Positions 1 to 9,537 of a DNA stretch of 64,000 nucleotides are shown piece by piece (the first letter of the stretch is position 1; each line of letters opens with the position of its first letter). The stretch spans positions 28,052 to 92,051 of the forward strand of contig CBFHPW010000007.1 in assembly GCA_965657945.1 (NCBI GenBank), read 5' to 3'. The position numbers and the translations under genes were made by a program. The stretch is from CAJJDF01 sp965657945 (GTDB taxonomy: Bacteria > Bacteroidota > Bacteroidia > Flavobacteriales_D > CAJJDF01). The notes under the pieces were generated by a model. The model was not told the DNA's origin and made no database searches. It saw nothing but the letters and a program-made list of their open reading frames with translations.

Positions 1-1575
1 CGGGCAAACTATTTCTCTAGAGACAGTAAAAGAAGAATTTGGAGGAACTCCCACAGAAATTAATCCTGCAGCTGACGGCTGAGGCTGCGCAGAACAAGGG
101 TTTTTTGTAATCACGAAAGGCTGAAAAACATTGAAATAAGTTGTTCCTGAGGTAACCACTGAGTTACCACAAGAAGATTGACCATATACATGATTCAAAA
201 CTGGAGGTGTATTGGGGTGGGTATATGTTACTTTGGGTGACCCATCACCCCAGTCAACTTCATAAGTCGTGCCATCTACATTGGAAGAAGGCACATTAAA
301 GGTAAAACTGGTAGCATGTGGCAAACATCCATTTGCTTGATTTACAAAGAGAGCTAAACTAGCGGGCGAAGGGGAGCTCCCGACAAAGACCGAGTAGTTT
401 AAAACGGTGGAACATCCAGCCGACACAACAACAGTAATGGTCAACGAGTAGGAGCCAGCCTGATAACTATGGGTTTGAAGTGACGCGTAACCAGAAGGTG
501 GAATTAGTTGACTAAACCCATCTCCCCAATCTATGGCAACTGACTGAATCAAAGAACTTGGCGAGGGAAAAGCTGGAAAAAAACCAATTAATCCGGAAGT
601 GTCTCCTGGCCCTATACATTCAACCAATTGCGTTTTATTTGGATTAAATTGACCACTATTAATTGAAATAGTGTAGACATCAAGCTCTACCGTATCATAC
701 AACACACAACCACCAATTGTAGCTGACAACACATAAGTACCGGCATTTGCTTGAGAAACAGACGAAATTGTAGGTGTTAAGGTGGTATCGGAAAAACCTC
801 CTGGACCTGTCCATTGATAATCAGGCTGATAAGAACCAATCCCTGAAATGTTACCAGAAAAAGTAAAAGGATTAGTAGGGCAAACAAGTGTATCTACTCC
901 AGCTTGAATAGTAACCCCAGACAACACCTCGACACACAACACATTCGAATAGGTAAAACAGTCTATACTTCCATTTTTAATCAGATTCACTTTTCTCCGA
1001 TAATAGGTTTTTTGGGTTAAAGAACCCGCACTATATCCCGTTTGATTTGTACCTGAAATAGGTGACCAAGACAGGCTATCCAACGATTTTTCCCATTCGT
1101 AATTGAATGTATCCCCTGTGATGAGGGAAGCTAAAGTGCCACTGGAAAAAGGAGTGGGAATATCACCTGCACAAATTACTTCTCCCCCATTGATTTGGCC
1201 GGGATTTAGAACACCTACCAGTACAGAATCTTCCAAAAAAAATGTATCCACCCAAATACCAACCTTATAAAATCCCTGATTTGAATTGGTTAATAAGACG
1301 TTCACTGAATCGGATGAAGCCAACAAACTTCCACTATAAAACCATTTTATTGAATCAATTACGATTGATGAATTGGACAGGGTAATCCTCGGCTTCAACG
1401 TTATATTTTGGACTTCACAAACTGAAATTTCATCTTCAACAAAAACAGACACACCAGGAATTTGACTCCACAGGTTTTGGGAACCAAAAAAGAAAATGCC
1501 CAAACAAAAAACAAATAAAAATGCTTTCTGCCTAAAACGACTTGTTGGATTAAAAAAAGTAGTTTGTTTTTCCAT
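1..1575 (-). CDS. Large secreted PKD-domain protein, 3' end cut by window edge
   Basis: The frame is open from an ATG at 1575 to the left edge, giving at least 525 residues with no stop, so the C-terminus is missing. The N-terminus is basic, then has a hydrophobic stretch (AFLFVCLGIFFFG) ending near SQ, a signal peptide. Two PKD-type motifs are visible: IDWGDG at residues 348-353 and VDWGDG at 440-445, with Ig-like beta segments before them (e.g. GTYVLSATIGGC). Cysteines recur in the style of cell-surface adhesins. In Bacteroidota such proteins usually end in a T9SS type B sorting domain and are displayed on the surface or released; that end lies outside the window. The substrate or binding partner is unknown. 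Confidence 0.8.
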   Translation of the reverse strand, partial: MEKQTTFFNPTSRFRQKAFLFVFCLGIFFFGSQNLWSQIPGVSVFVEDEISVCEVQNITLKPRITLSNSSIVIDSIKWFYSGSLLASSDSVNVLLTNSNQGFYKVGIWVDTFFLEDSVLVGVLNPGQINGGEVICAGDIPTPFSSGTLASLITGDTFNYEWEKSLDSLSWSPISGTNQTGYSAGSLTQKTYYRRKVNLIKNGSIDCFTYSNVLCVEVLSGVTIQAGVDTLVCPTNPFTFSGNISGIGSYQPDYQWTGPGGFSDTTLTPTISSVSQANAGTYVLSATIGGCVLYDTVELDVYTISINSGQFNPNKTQLVECIGPGDTSGLIGFFPAFPSPSSLIQSVAIDWGDGFSQLIPPSGYASLQTHSYQAGSYSLTITVVVSAGCSTVLNYSVFVGSSPSPASLALFVNQANGCLPHATSFTFNVPSSNVDGTTYEVDWGDGSPKVTYTHPNTPPVLNHVYGQSSCGNSVVTSGTTYFNVFQPFVITKNPCSAQPQPSAAGLISVGVPPNSSFTVSREIVCP

Positions 1576-2510
1576 AGTTAAAGATAATACGAAGGGATGA
1601 GGCGGAAGGTTCCGAAACAATAAAAAGTAGTATTATTGTAGTGTTTTTTATTCTTGTTATAGGGAATTTCATTAAAACCCTCTAACTAACAAAAAGAAAA
1701 ATGAGAGTTGACAACAGTACGCATGCAATAGCTTTCTAACAATTTCAATATCAATATGTTAAATTTAAAGGAATCCAGTTTCTACTTCACTAGATCAGCA
1801 ACACCAAAAGAATGTGGAAAAAGTAAACTAATTCTGTGAACTTTCATGTGCCTAAGTTTTAATTGACACGAATGTAAGTATTTCCCATTTTTCGTCTAAA
1901 GGCAACTACATAAATCGCATAACAAATGTTTCATTACAAGAAAATTTGAAAGGATACTCTTACAATCGAATACTATTGTTAGTAGTTGTAATTCAAACAT
2001 TTAAAAGCATATCATCTGAAACATTTCGCGAATTACAAAATTAAAAAATGAGGAAAGTATAGATGTTCATTTATTTGTGACAGTCCTAACTAAATAAAAA
2101 TTAATGAATATCTAATTGTAGGTCAATTAAGACAACAATGAACAAGTTAAGAACTAATAATCTCTCTTCCAATACTTTTCTAAGTACTGGTAAGTTTTTC
2201 CCAAATGGAGCATAGAATTGCAGTCCATACAAAATTAGATGAAACGGATATTTTATTAGGACTTAAGTCTCCGATGAGCCAGAGCTCTAAAAAGATGAAA
2301 CACTCTCGTATCAAAATATCAGTAAACGAAGATTTTAAACTGAAAAAAGGAAAAAAACTGATACCACACAGCGAGACGAAAAAGATAGTGGTATATGCAT
2401 TATACTATATAAAAATAGGTGTGAAATAGTTAACGCCTTAATATTTCGTGTAGATTATAAATCTCCCGTTACGATTGAGACTTCAACAGATACTAAACCA
2501 GAGAAGGCTG
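1576..2510. other. 935-bp intergenic region without a convincing gene
   Basis: It separates the start of the PKD-protein gene from the 3' end of the endonuclease gene. A -7-like TATCTTTA lies on the minus strand about 10 bases upstream of the PKD-protein start, and a short palindrome CGGAAGGTTCCG sits at 1603-1614. The rest is AT-rich and has many stops in all frames. A 74-codon frame at 2205-2429 is lysine-rich with no recognisable domain and looks like chance. I see no RNA gene, terminator or transposon end. Confidence 0.5.
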
Positions 2511-3440
2511 TTATTGGAATATTTTTTTTTCCACCGAACCATCTGAATAGAGATAAAACAGAATTTGACTGGGAGAGGGAGTTACCTCAACACCAAATAT
2601 ATTAATGACTTTTATTAATTGTTTTGAATCTGGCTTATTCTCTTTAATTTTCAACGTATTACCCCAAATCAATTCTGCGTATTCTGGATGATCGATGAAT
2701 GGGTTTCTATTTTGCTGAAAACTATAATAGATAATGTCGTTTCTATTTCTTTCCCACTCGTCCACGGTATCTTCCAAATGCCACCTCATCAAATCGGATA
2801 ATTTAGCATGAATAGGTAAGTTAGTATTACTATTCGCTGGAATCGAATCGATTATCTCTAAATCGGGCTCACCTCTTTCCCCTTCGTAACGTGTAGCCAT
2901 ATAAAATATCATTCTCGCCACATCTCCTTTCACCTTATCATTGGGCTTCCAAATCCACTCAGTGGAACTCCGGTAACTTCCTGTAGGACCATCGGCATCA
3001 ATGTACTCCTCTGTACACTCTGCAAACCAGCGATTATTTCTGGCAGAATTCACACTAATATCACATGGACGAATCGCATGTACATCGGTACCAGGCCCAA
3101 TGGCCGTTCCAAAATTACCTCGAGATTTTGCCCACACATGCTCTCTCGACCATCCCGCTCCAGAATTATATTCTTGATTTGCATCTACCGACCAACCAGA
3201 GTATAACAACCTCACATTACTTATATTGGCTGTATCTCGGTCTGTTTGTTTCAGAATATCCCAAACATCAGTTGAGCTACTGGTGTAAGGAAACTCTATG
3301 TGATTATCTATGATATCGTTTAATTTAGACTTTAACGAATCGCCCGTATAACCAAGAGCAGTGGTGTAGTAACCTAAAGGGATTTGGGCAAATCCAAAGG
3401 TGCTAACACAAAGAAAAATGACCAAGAAAAATATTCGCAT
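2511..3440 (-). CDS. Secreted endonuclease I with short T9SS-like tail
   Basis: This is an extracellular nuclease of the endonuclease I (EndA/NucM, PF04231) family, expected to cut DNA or RNA outside the cell. A signal peptide covers about residues 1-18 (ends FGFA-Q). The beta-beta-alpha-metal core is seen as WSREHVW (97-103; His101 the likely general base) and DVHAIRP (119-125). GDVARMIFYM (172-181) and QNRNPFIDHP (243-252) are the other family hallmarks. After about residue 260 a 50-residue tail (KVINIFGVEV, then YSDGSVEKK) resembles the compact T9SS sorting tail on many Bacteroidota nucleases. It stands alone: the next gene is divergent. Function is confident from motifs; the secretion route is inferred. 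Confidence 0.9.
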   Translation of the reverse strand: MRIFFLVIFLCVSTFGFAQIPLGYYTTALGYTGDSLKSKLNDIIDNHIEFPYTSSSTDVWDILKQTDRDTANISNVRLLYSGWSVDANQEYNSGAGWSREHVWAKSRGNFGTAIGPGTDVHAIRPCDISVNSARNNRWFAECTEEYIDADGPTGSYRSSTEWIWKPNDKVKGDVARMIFYMATRYEGERGEPDLEIIDSIPANSNTNLPIHAKLSDLMRWHLEDTVDEWERNRNDIIYYSFQQNRNPFIDHPEYAELIWGNTLKIKENKPDSKQLIKVINIFGVEVTPSPSQILFYLYSDGSVEKKIFQ

Positions 3441-3600
3441 ATAGACTCGTTGAAAAACGGAAAGAGTTAAAAGTAGCCAACCAAATTTAACCTAGAAGTA
3501 AACAGACTAGTAAAGAAGTAAATATGTAGTAATAATGAGGCGATTTCGACACGCTTTTTTTGTTTCTTTGATTTTTAAAAGTCTTTTTTTATTCATTTCT

Positions 3601-4452
3601 ATGCATTTTCTTTTACTGGCTGTCATTCTATTCTCCTTCAATAATGTACTTTGGAAAAAGAACATAGGAAAATCTTCAATTGAGTTTTTGATTTCTTACC
3701 GCGCTATTTTTACCACCATTTTTTCATGGGTCGCTCTATTTATACTACTTCCAGAATTTTCAGTAACACCTACCGATTATTTAAAAATTACTGCAGGATC
3801 CATTCTAGGAGTTATTGGTCTTTTTAGCATGCTTCTTTTCCTTAAAAAATCCTCTTTACAATGGGTCGGAATATATAATTTGATAGGAATTCTAATTACT
3901 ACTTTCTATGTTTGGGTATTCGAAGAAGTGGAAGTTTCATCAGTTTTCTTTGGTGGAGCGTTTATTTTATTCGGATTTGGTTGGTTTATAATATCTAACT
4001 CAACCAATTCTTTTCAGCTAAACTTGCGTCAGCATTTATTGCTCTTTTTAATGACCCTAGCCTTTTCAGCTTCTTCCTTGATTCATTGGAAAAACTTAAC
4101 AGGAAATGTTTCTCCACTCCTCATTATTTCTAATCAAGAATCAATTGTACTTCTCACTTCTCTATTTTTGTTATTGCGTAAAAGAAACATCTCACCGCTA
4201 AAAACAGAAATTCGTCAAAATTTCACTCCAATTTTCTCAATGAGTCTCGTGTTATTAGCTGCTTTTTCTTGTAGTTTATTGGGGTTAAAAATCACAAACC
4301 CTATTGTCTCAGGAATGATTTTCTTGGCCAGTCCAATTACTACGATTGTATTTAGTTCGCTCTTTTTTAAAGAGACTATTTCAAAACAAAACTGGCTTGC
4401 CATTTCAGTCATCTCAATTGGTGCCTTTTTATTACATCTAGAAACTAATTAA
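3601..4452 (+). CDS. EamA/DMT-family membrane transporter
   Basis: A protein of 283 residues made almost wholly of hydrophobic helices, about ten segments in two repeats of five, as in the drug/metabolite transporter superfamily. The second half holds the typical end: a Leu/Ile-rich helix, then TNPIVSGMIFLASPITTIV, KETIS and a last helix finishing in LLHLETN. The frame can be extended to an ATG at 3535, but that adds a non-conserved 22-residue stretch; the ATG at 3601 (MHFLLLAVILF) matches the usual family start, so it is used here. The substrate cannot be told from sequence. Its stop overlaps the stop of the convergent neighbour within TTAA. Confidence 0.75.
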   Translation: MHFLLLAVILFSFNNVLWKKNIGKSSIEFLISYRAIFTTIFSWVALFILLPEFSVTPTDYLKITAGSILGVIGLFSMLLFLKKSSLQWVGIYNLIGILITTFYVWVFEEVEVSSVFFGGAFILFGFGWFIISNSTNSFQLNLRQHLLLFLMTLAFSASSLIHWKNLTGNVSPLLIISNQESIVLLTSLFLLLRKRNISPLKTEIRQNFTPIFSMSLVLLAAFSCSLLGLKITNPIVSGMIFLASPITTIVFSSLFFKETISKQNWLAISVISIGAFLLHLETN

Positions 4453-5726
4453 TTTTGCAGATAATTATTCGCTACCGTCAAAAATGCGCCAAACCCAGTT
4501 TCTCGAGATAGTTTCTTGAGCTTTTCATAATAGCGATTATCACTTGTACTTTGTTCGCTTGAATAGCTAAGCTTAAAGGAAATGAGTAAATAAAAAAGCG
4601 TTACATACTTTTCATAACCCAGTTCCACTCTATCAAGTTCCACAAGCTCTAAATTTTTCTTTGCTACTGCAATATTTCCCTTGTATTGATTTACGGCCGC
4701 TAATCCAATTAGATAAATGGCCTGAGTAGTTTTGGAGGACCAAACTTCTAATTCAAAAATATCTTCGTAATAAATTGAAAATAGAAGATTAAGAAATTCG
4801 AATTCCTCCTTTATGACAAGAGCAGGCACAATCTCCTCTAGGAAATAACTGACCTTTATCGAATCACAGCGTTTTTCTATTTGGCTTTTTATTTCTTGAC
4901 CTAACTCTGCAGTGCACAATATTTGATAACCAAAATACCTACCCTGCAATACAGAGTACATAGAATCAAATCTTGCAGGTTTAGAAACAACTGGTAGCTC
5001 TACTAATTTTTCGGAATAGTACTGTCCGTAACCCTTCATTAACTGAACAAACAAGTGATCCGATGGGTTTGAATGATGCTTGCCGATCATATCCAATACT
5101 TTATCATATCGCCCGGTTAAATTACTGTAGTCAATGTACAGTAATGGGACGTGGTTTCTAAAATTATCAATTGGAATTAACACCTCGTACAGCTTTAGTG
5201 CTCTCTTTTCGGACAGACTGTTTAATTTAATTGAGACCACAAGCGCAAACTTGTGGATTTCAGTTGATGAAAGGGATGAAAATTTTACTTTGGTAAAGAT
5301 TTTTTGTAACACCTTTTGGTTGTTCTTTTCTATAAAATGGCAGACAAAATACCCAAAATAAATAATGTTTTGAGGATTAACTAATCCGTTATTGATAAAC
5401 TCAATTTCTTTGTCCCTTACACTATTTTCTAAAATAACACGCTGCAAGTTTTGTTGAAAATACCACTGCTCATAGGTGGAATGATTGCGCTGATAATTGG
5501 AAAAAGAAGAAAAACCCAAATACACAGACAAGGTATTTAATGTAGTAACGTTGGGTGTTCTGGATTCCAAAAAACCAAATAACCTACGCAATGTATTAAA
5601 ACCAATTACTCGCCCGGTCGTTGATTCAATTTCTTCCTTTAAATACCGAACATCTCGAACCGAACGAACCGTAACATTTGTCTTGTTTTGAACATCTAGT
5701 AACAATTGGGTAAAATCAGATTTCAT
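4449..5726 (-). CDS. Bacteroidota regulator-like protein with N-terminal helix-turn-helix-type domain
   Basis: A soluble protein of 425 residues with no signal peptide. Residues about 1-75 carry a pattern common in Bacteroidota proteins: an early helix, TTGRVIGFNTLRRLFGF (37-53), then TLNTLSVYLGFSSF. This reads like a compact helix-turn-helix in which TLRRLFG would be the recognition segment. The remaining 350 residues are alpha-helical and could form TPR-like repeats, but no canonical TPR is seen. DNA binding is inferred from the pattern only, and the regulated genes are unknown. It converges on the EamA transporter, sharing the four bases of the two stop codons. Confidence 0.6.
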   Translation of the reverse strand: MKSDFTQLLLDVQNKTNVTVRSVRDVRYLKEEIESTTGRVIGFNTLRRLFGFLESRTPNVTTLNTLSVYLGFSSFSNYQRNHSTYEQWYFQQNLQRVILENSVRDKEIEFINNGLVNPQNIIYFGYFVCHFIEKNNQKVLQKIFTKVKFSSLSSTEIHKFALVVSIKLNSLSEKRALKLYEVLIPIDNFRNHVPLLYIDYSNLTGRYDKVLDMIGKHHSNPSDHLFVQLMKGYGQYYSEKLVELPVVSKPARFDSMYSVLQGRYFGYQILCTAELGQEIKSQIEKRCDSIKVSYFLEEIVPALVIKEEFEFLNLLFSIYYEDIFELEVWSSKTTQAIYLIGLAAVNQYKGNIAVAKKNLELVELDRVELGYEKYVTLFYLLISFKLSYSSEQSTSDNRYYEKLKKLSRETGFGAFLTVANNYLQN

Positions 5727-5801
5727 CCGTTAAGCTAATTTTTTTTAATTCAGTCTAAAAGTAAGAATTTTCGCTTAGAGATAATGGAACATTCCTTGAC
5801 C

Positions 5802-5838
5802 AAAAAAAAGTCTGCCTTCGAAGAGACAGACTTTCTTT
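5802..5838 (-). terminator. Rho-independent terminator
   Basis: Read on the minus strand: AAAGTCTG, a short loop region, then CAGACTTT followed by a run of T. It lies about 50 bases past the stop of the UDG-fold gene, so it ends that transcript. Confidence 0.8.
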
Positions 5839-5889
5839 GATTAGATAGTAGCGATTCTCAATACAAAACAGCTAAATCATTTTTTTTCG

Positions 5890-6543
5890 TCATGTTGACT
5901 TATTCAATTTCTTTATAAAATTGATCTGCCAAATCAACCTTTCGAAAGAACCCTTATCCAACGCTCGCTGACCTGTGAGCATGCTAGTAAAGAAGAAAAT
6001 AGTATTCTTGTACGTATAAGTTCCAATCTTCTCATCAAACTCTAAAGTATATCCTTCGCTGAGGCCATTAACATTGCTCATAATAATATCTCGAGCAAAT
6101 GCATTACTCACTACAACGATTCTTTTTTCCGAACCTTGTAAAAGGGTGTCAAGAATAGACTTGGTAAGGACCCATTGTTGATTCAAAAAATCTCTGCTAT
6201 TCTCGCGTTTCAATAAATCCTTAACTGAATTCTGGCTGGTTTCTCGCAGATAAAAGATATCCAAGTGCCCCCAAGGCAGTTGGGTTGCTTTGGCAATTTC
6301 AATGAATTTCTTAAAGTATTTGTGCTCTTTATTCTCCTCTGTGCCAAAATCAGGCTTTGTCCCAATTAGCTTTTTTAGTTCTTCCTTGTTTCTTGTCAAC
6401 GAAGGATTTATTCCAATAAACAAAAGACCAGTTTCAGGAATCTCAGAAAGAGCATGCGGAGTAGTTTGGGCATACTCTTCTCCTTTGTGTTCCTTCCATA
6501 ATTTTTCTAGAGGAATGGCTAGTTTGGGCTTTAACTGAATCAT
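5890..6543 (-). CDS. Uracil-DNA-glycosylase-fold protein of unknown function
   Basis: A soluble protein of 217 residues. Its pattern fits the uracil-DNA glycosylase superfamily: LLFIGINPSLT (about 40-50) at the place of the catalytic GxxP loop, HLDIFYLRE in mid-domain, KRIVVVSNAFARD as the central strand, and a late FTSMLTGQRALDKGSFERL segment where the family has its DNA-intercalation loop. The usual catalytic Asp/Asn positions are not clear, so activity on uracil is not claimed; Bacteroidota carry several uncharacterised members of this fold. It is transcribed alone and followed by a strong terminator. Confidence 0.55.
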   Translation of the reverse strand: MIQLKPKLAIPLEKLWKEHKGEEYAQTTPHALSEIPETGLLFIGINPSLTRNKEELKKLIGTKPDFGTEENKEHKYFKKFIEIAKATQLPWGHLDIFYLRETSQNSVKDLLKRENSRDFLNQQWVLTKSILDTLLQGSEKRIVVVSNAFARDIIMSNVNGLSEGYTLEFDEKIGTYTYKNTIFFFTSMLTGQRALDKGSFERLIWQINFIKKLNKST

Positions 6544-6572
6544 GTAGTACTATTTTTTTTGATTTAAACAAT

Positions 6573-6974
6573 TTAAGGAACTACGTTAAATTCTATTCCT
6601 GAAAAGGAGAAGGTTAAAATTAACGGATTACTTGAAGCATAAGAATAAAAATATGATACTTTTATCACATAAGTTCCTGACGGAAGCCATATTGGAAAAT
6701 TCAAATAGCTCGGATAATCTCTAGAAATGCCCCAAACCTTATATTCATTAATAAAGGCTGCATATCTATCTCCACTAGGATTCATTGATGTTGAAGTGAT
6801 TTTCAAAACCTTGCCATTTGGGACTAACAAAGTATCCTATTGATCAGTTCCGTTGTGATAAAATGAATAACTCTCTAGCCTAGCTCTATTAAACTGAAGA
6901 TTTCCTTGGGCGAATGAATTTACAGTAAACAACGTAATAAGACTGATTAATGTTATTTTGATTATTTTTTTCAT
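6573..6974 (-). pseudogene. Small secreted protein interrupted by in-frame TAG
   Basis: From ATG 6974 the frame gives a signal peptide (MKKIIKITLISLITLF, cleavage near SFAQ) and 45 codons, meets TAG at 6837-6839, then continues open in the same frame for 87 residues to 6573. Downstream text such as LLVPNGKVLKI and FPIWLPSGTYVIKV resembles the neighbouring gene at 6996-7874 (SVPNGKTWKIEAIG; LPYWLDAGKTV), so both halves belong to one paralogous secreted protein of about 133 residues. TAG ends normal genes here (ilvE, crtI), so readthrough is unlikely. Either a recent nonsense mutation or a sequencing error explains it. A shorter product from an internal start would lack a signal peptide. Confidence 0.65.
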
Positions 6975-6995
6975 ATTGTTTAGTTGTTGTAGAAT

Positions 6996-7874
6996 TTAAA
7001 AGTAAATTTTTATTTGGCCTTCAGCACCCAAACCAGGACCTTGAGTTGAATTAGTGCCATCAGCTCCTGAACCACCTCCGCCTCCTGGCATCTCGCCAGT
7101 ACGGCCAATCCTCTTCCAAGTTCCTTCCGCTTCATGACCTATAGCTCCCTTTCCGCCCATACCACCTGCATCTCCTCCTCCTGCTCCAGCATATGTAGTA
7201 TTATTATATTCGCCCACCTCACCATCCTCAGAATAGGCAGCATTGGAAACACCGCCTATTCCCGGTGTATTTGATACACCGTCACTTCCTCTTGTGGCAT
7301 AGATGAGTGAATCAAAAAATATGGTATCAGTTGTGAAAATAAGTTCAATAGAGTCTCCTTCAAGAACATTGAAACATTCATAACCATAGCCTCCTCCTCC
7401 ACCTCCAACCCTTGAGAACGCTCCATTACCCCCTCTCCCCCATATCTCAACACAAATAGAGGTAACACCTTGAGGAACTTGCCAATAACCTGACTTATTG
7501 AATACTCGAGGCGAAACAAACACACTTGGCTTTGTCTCATTACTAAAATTAACATTACCAAGAAAGTCTACGTTAACCCCTGTCCCAATTGCTTCAATCT
7601 TCCATGTTTTACCATTTGGCACCGAAGAATTGGATGTGAGATGAATGGTTTTGTTGTAAACCAAATTATTACTATCTATGGTAAATTCCAAAATAGAAAC
7701 CGATATAGCATTGGCGCCAAGCGAAACTGTTTTACCAGCATCTAACCAATAAGGAAGTGAGATGTCACTCTCAAATTTTATAGCTTTCCCATCGATAATC
7801 AAAGAAGGAGAGGCTTGAGAAAAAGAAAGGATACTCGCAAGTAAAAAACTAAGTGATAAGATTATTTTTTTCAT
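6996..7874 (-). CDS. Secreted glycine-rich surface protein
   Basis: A protein of 292 residues with a clear signal peptide (MKKIILSLSFLLASILSFSQ). The ATG at 7874 is preferred; an ATG four codons upstream (7886) is also possible. The first third is a beta-rich domain that shares VPNGKTWKIEAIG with the broken gene downstream. From about residue 130 it becomes a glycine-rich domain opening with GYWQVPQGVTSICVEIWG and running through GGGGGGYGYE and AGAGGGDAGGMGGKG to GGGGSGADG, the layout of the Gly_rich_2 domain found in phage tail and surface proteins. It lies 9-21 bp after the collagen-like gene, probably in one transcript, and may form part of the same extracellular matrix. No enzymatic motif is visible. 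Confidence 0.65.
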   Translation of the reverse strand: MKKIILSLSFLLASILSFSQASPSLIIDGKAIKFESDISLPYWLDAGKTVSLGANAISVSILEFTIDSNNLVYNKTIHLTSNSSVPNGKTWKIEAIGTGVNVDFLGNVNFSNETKPSVFVSPRVFNKSGYWQVPQGVTSICVEIWGRGGNGAFSRVGGGGGGYGYECFNVLEGDSIELIFTTDTIFFDSLIYATRGSDGVSNTPGIGGVSNAAYSEDGEVGEYNNTTYAGAGGGDAGGMGGKGAIGHEAEGTWKRIGRTGEMPGGGGGSGADGTNSTQGPGLGAEGQIKIYF

Positions 7875-7895
7875 TTTAGTTGTCATATTTATTGA

Positions 7896-9533
7896 TTAAA
7901 AACCTGATGTAGTGTAAATTAATGTGTTTCCATCGGAGCCTCCATAACTGGAAGTACCTGAGCCTCCTACTAGCTGCCAAGCAGTACCGTTATAAAAATA
8001 AAATCCGGACACTCCATTACTTTGAAACACCAGTAAACCAGTGGCAGGTGAGGAAATCGCATTTCTTTGAGCTTCCAACAATCGAGGTAATAACACCCCT
8101 TTTGAAGTAGATTGAATGTCTAACACTGCTGAATTATTTGGTGAAGAAGTTCCAATACCCACCTGATTGTTTCGATTGGTAATTGTACTAGAAGCTTGCC
8201 AATCAGAACCGTCATGAGCCAATGTTTGCCCATTATTTCCTGGCGTTAATATTCCTGCAGGACCCTGAGGCCCCATAATACCGGTGTCTCCCTTAGGCCC
8301 TTGTAGCCCTTGCGGTCCCATTGCTCCAGTATCACCTTTGGGACCTTGAATTCCCTGAATCCCTTGTGGACCTGCTGCCCCTGTCAATCCTACTGGTCCT
8401 TGGATTCCTTGAATTCCTTGCGGTCCCTGAGGTCCAGTTGCTCCCGTATCTCCTTTTGGTCCCTGAAGACCCGTCAATCCAATGGGACCTTGAACTCCTG
8501 GAATTCCTTGTGGACCCTGAGGTCCAATTGCTCCGGTATCTCCTTTGGGGCCTTGAATTCCCTGAGGGCCTTGTGGACCTGTTGCTCCAGTTAATCCAAT
8601 TGGACCTTGAACTCCCTGAATTCCTTGTAGCCCTTGCGGTCCAATTGCTCCGGTATCTCCTTTGGGACCCTGAATTCCCTGAATACCTTGTAGACCAGTT
8701 GCTCCTGTTAATCCTATGGACCCTTGAATTCCTTGCGGTCCAATTGCACCGGTGTCTCCTTTTGGTCCCTGAATTCCCTGAATCCCTTGTGGACCTGTTG
8801 CGCCAGTCAATCCTATTGGCCCTTGAACTCCCTGAATTCCTTGCGGTCCAATTGCACCGGTGTCTCCTTTAGGGCCCTGAATTCCCTGCAAACCTTGTGG
8901 ACCTGTTGCTCCAGTTAATCCAATTGGACCTTGAACTCCTTGAATACCTTGCGGTCCCATTGCTCCGGTGTCTCCTTTGGGGCCCTGAATTCCCTGTGGG
9001 CCACTTCCAGGTGCTGGAAGAATCACAAACCCTGCATTTGAAAGGAACAACGTATCATTAGAATAAGATAGGATTTGAATTTCATTGTTCGGGTCACTGT
9101 CTGCGTCATTCACTTTATCAAATTTACTGCTATCAGACATAGAAGAATACAAAGAAAAAGGAACACTTAACAACTGAGAAACACCCGTAATAGAGTAACT
9201 CACCCCTCCATTTGGATCTGTTTCAGTTTTAATAAAAAAAGGTCCATTCCCCCAATCTATTCCAGAAAAAACTCCAAAAACAGAAATACCATCACCTATT
9301 TCTATCGATACAAGTCCGTTTGCATTCGTTGTAGGGGTATGTCGCTCAGAGAATACAACTGTTCCTGTTGAAGATCCTTGAATAATAGATACTTGCATAC
9401 CTATGGGTTGATTTACAACCAAATTATTTGTTGAATTTCTTATGACTGCCTGATAACTCATTTTATTTGGAGATTGTCCAAATGATAAATAAGTAAGAGC
9501 AACAAAGAAAGAAAAGAATAAAGTCTTTTTCAT
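7896..9533 (-). CDS. Secreted collagen-like (Gly-X-Y) repeat protein
   Basis: A protein of 545 residues in three parts. Residues 1-20 are a signal peptide (ends LSFGQ) and about 21-170 a beta-rich head found in many Bacteroidota surface proteins (SPNKMSYQAVIRNS). Residues 178-428 are unbroken Gly-X-Y triplets built from GPQGIQ, GPKGDTG, GPIGLTGAT and similar blocks, expected to form a collagen-type triple helix. The tail has NNQVGIGTSSP and AVLDIQSTSKGVLLPR, the usual Bacteroidota motifs before a surface or chaperone domain, ending in TTSGF. No T9SS signal is obvious. It follows the small T9SS protein by four bases and precedes the glycine-rich gene, so the three probably form an operon. Role: fibre or adhesin, inferred. 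Confidence 0.85.
   Translation of the reverse strand: MKKTLFFSFFVALTYLSFGQSPNKMSYQAVIRNSTNNLVVNQPIGMQVSIIQGSSTGTVVFSERHTPTTNANGLVSIEIGDGISVFGVFSGIDWGNGPFFIKTETDPNGGVSYSITGVSQLLSVPFSLYSSMSDSSKFDKVNDADSDPNNEIQILSYSNDTLFLSNAGFVILPAPGSGPQGIQGPKGDTGAMGPQGIQGVQGPIGLTGATGPQGLQGIQGPKGDTGAIGPQGIQGVQGPIGLTGATGPQGIQGIQGPKGDTGAIGPQGIQGSIGLTGATGLQGIQGIQGPKGDTGAIGPQGLQGIQGVQGPIGLTGATGPQGPQGIQGPKGDTGAIGPQGPQGIPGVQGPIGLTGLQGPKGDTGATGPQGPQGIQGIQGPVGLTGAAGPQGIQGIQGPKGDTGAMGPQGLQGPKGDTGIMGPQGPAGILTPGNNGQTLAHDGSDWQASSTITNRNNQVGIGTSSPNNSAVLDIQSTSKGVLLPRLLEAQRNAISSPATGLLVFQSNGVSGFYFYNGTAWQLVGGSGTSSYGGSDGNTLIYTTSGF
8250..9002 (-). repeat. In-frame tandem repeats coding the collagen-like region
   Basis: About 83 Gly-X-Y codon triplets. 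The KGDTG block occurs eight times, at residues 186, 222, 258, 291, 330, 360, 399 and 414, with spacings of 36, 36, 33, 39, 30, 39 and 15 residues. All are multiples of three, so unit gain or loss keeps the triplet phase. The DNA repeats are near-identical, so this stretch should vary in length between strains. Confidence 0.85.
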
Positions 9534-9537
9534 GAGT

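Noticed and set aside
2205..2429. 74-codon plus-strand frame in the 1.6-2.5 kb gap
   Set aside because: Lysine-rich, no start context, no domain, no neighbour on its strand; typical of chance frames in AT-rich DNA.
8310..8918. Long plus-strand frames inside the collagen-like gene
   Set aside because: They mirror the Gly-X-Y tandem repeats of the minus-strand gene; repeats keep antisense frames open.
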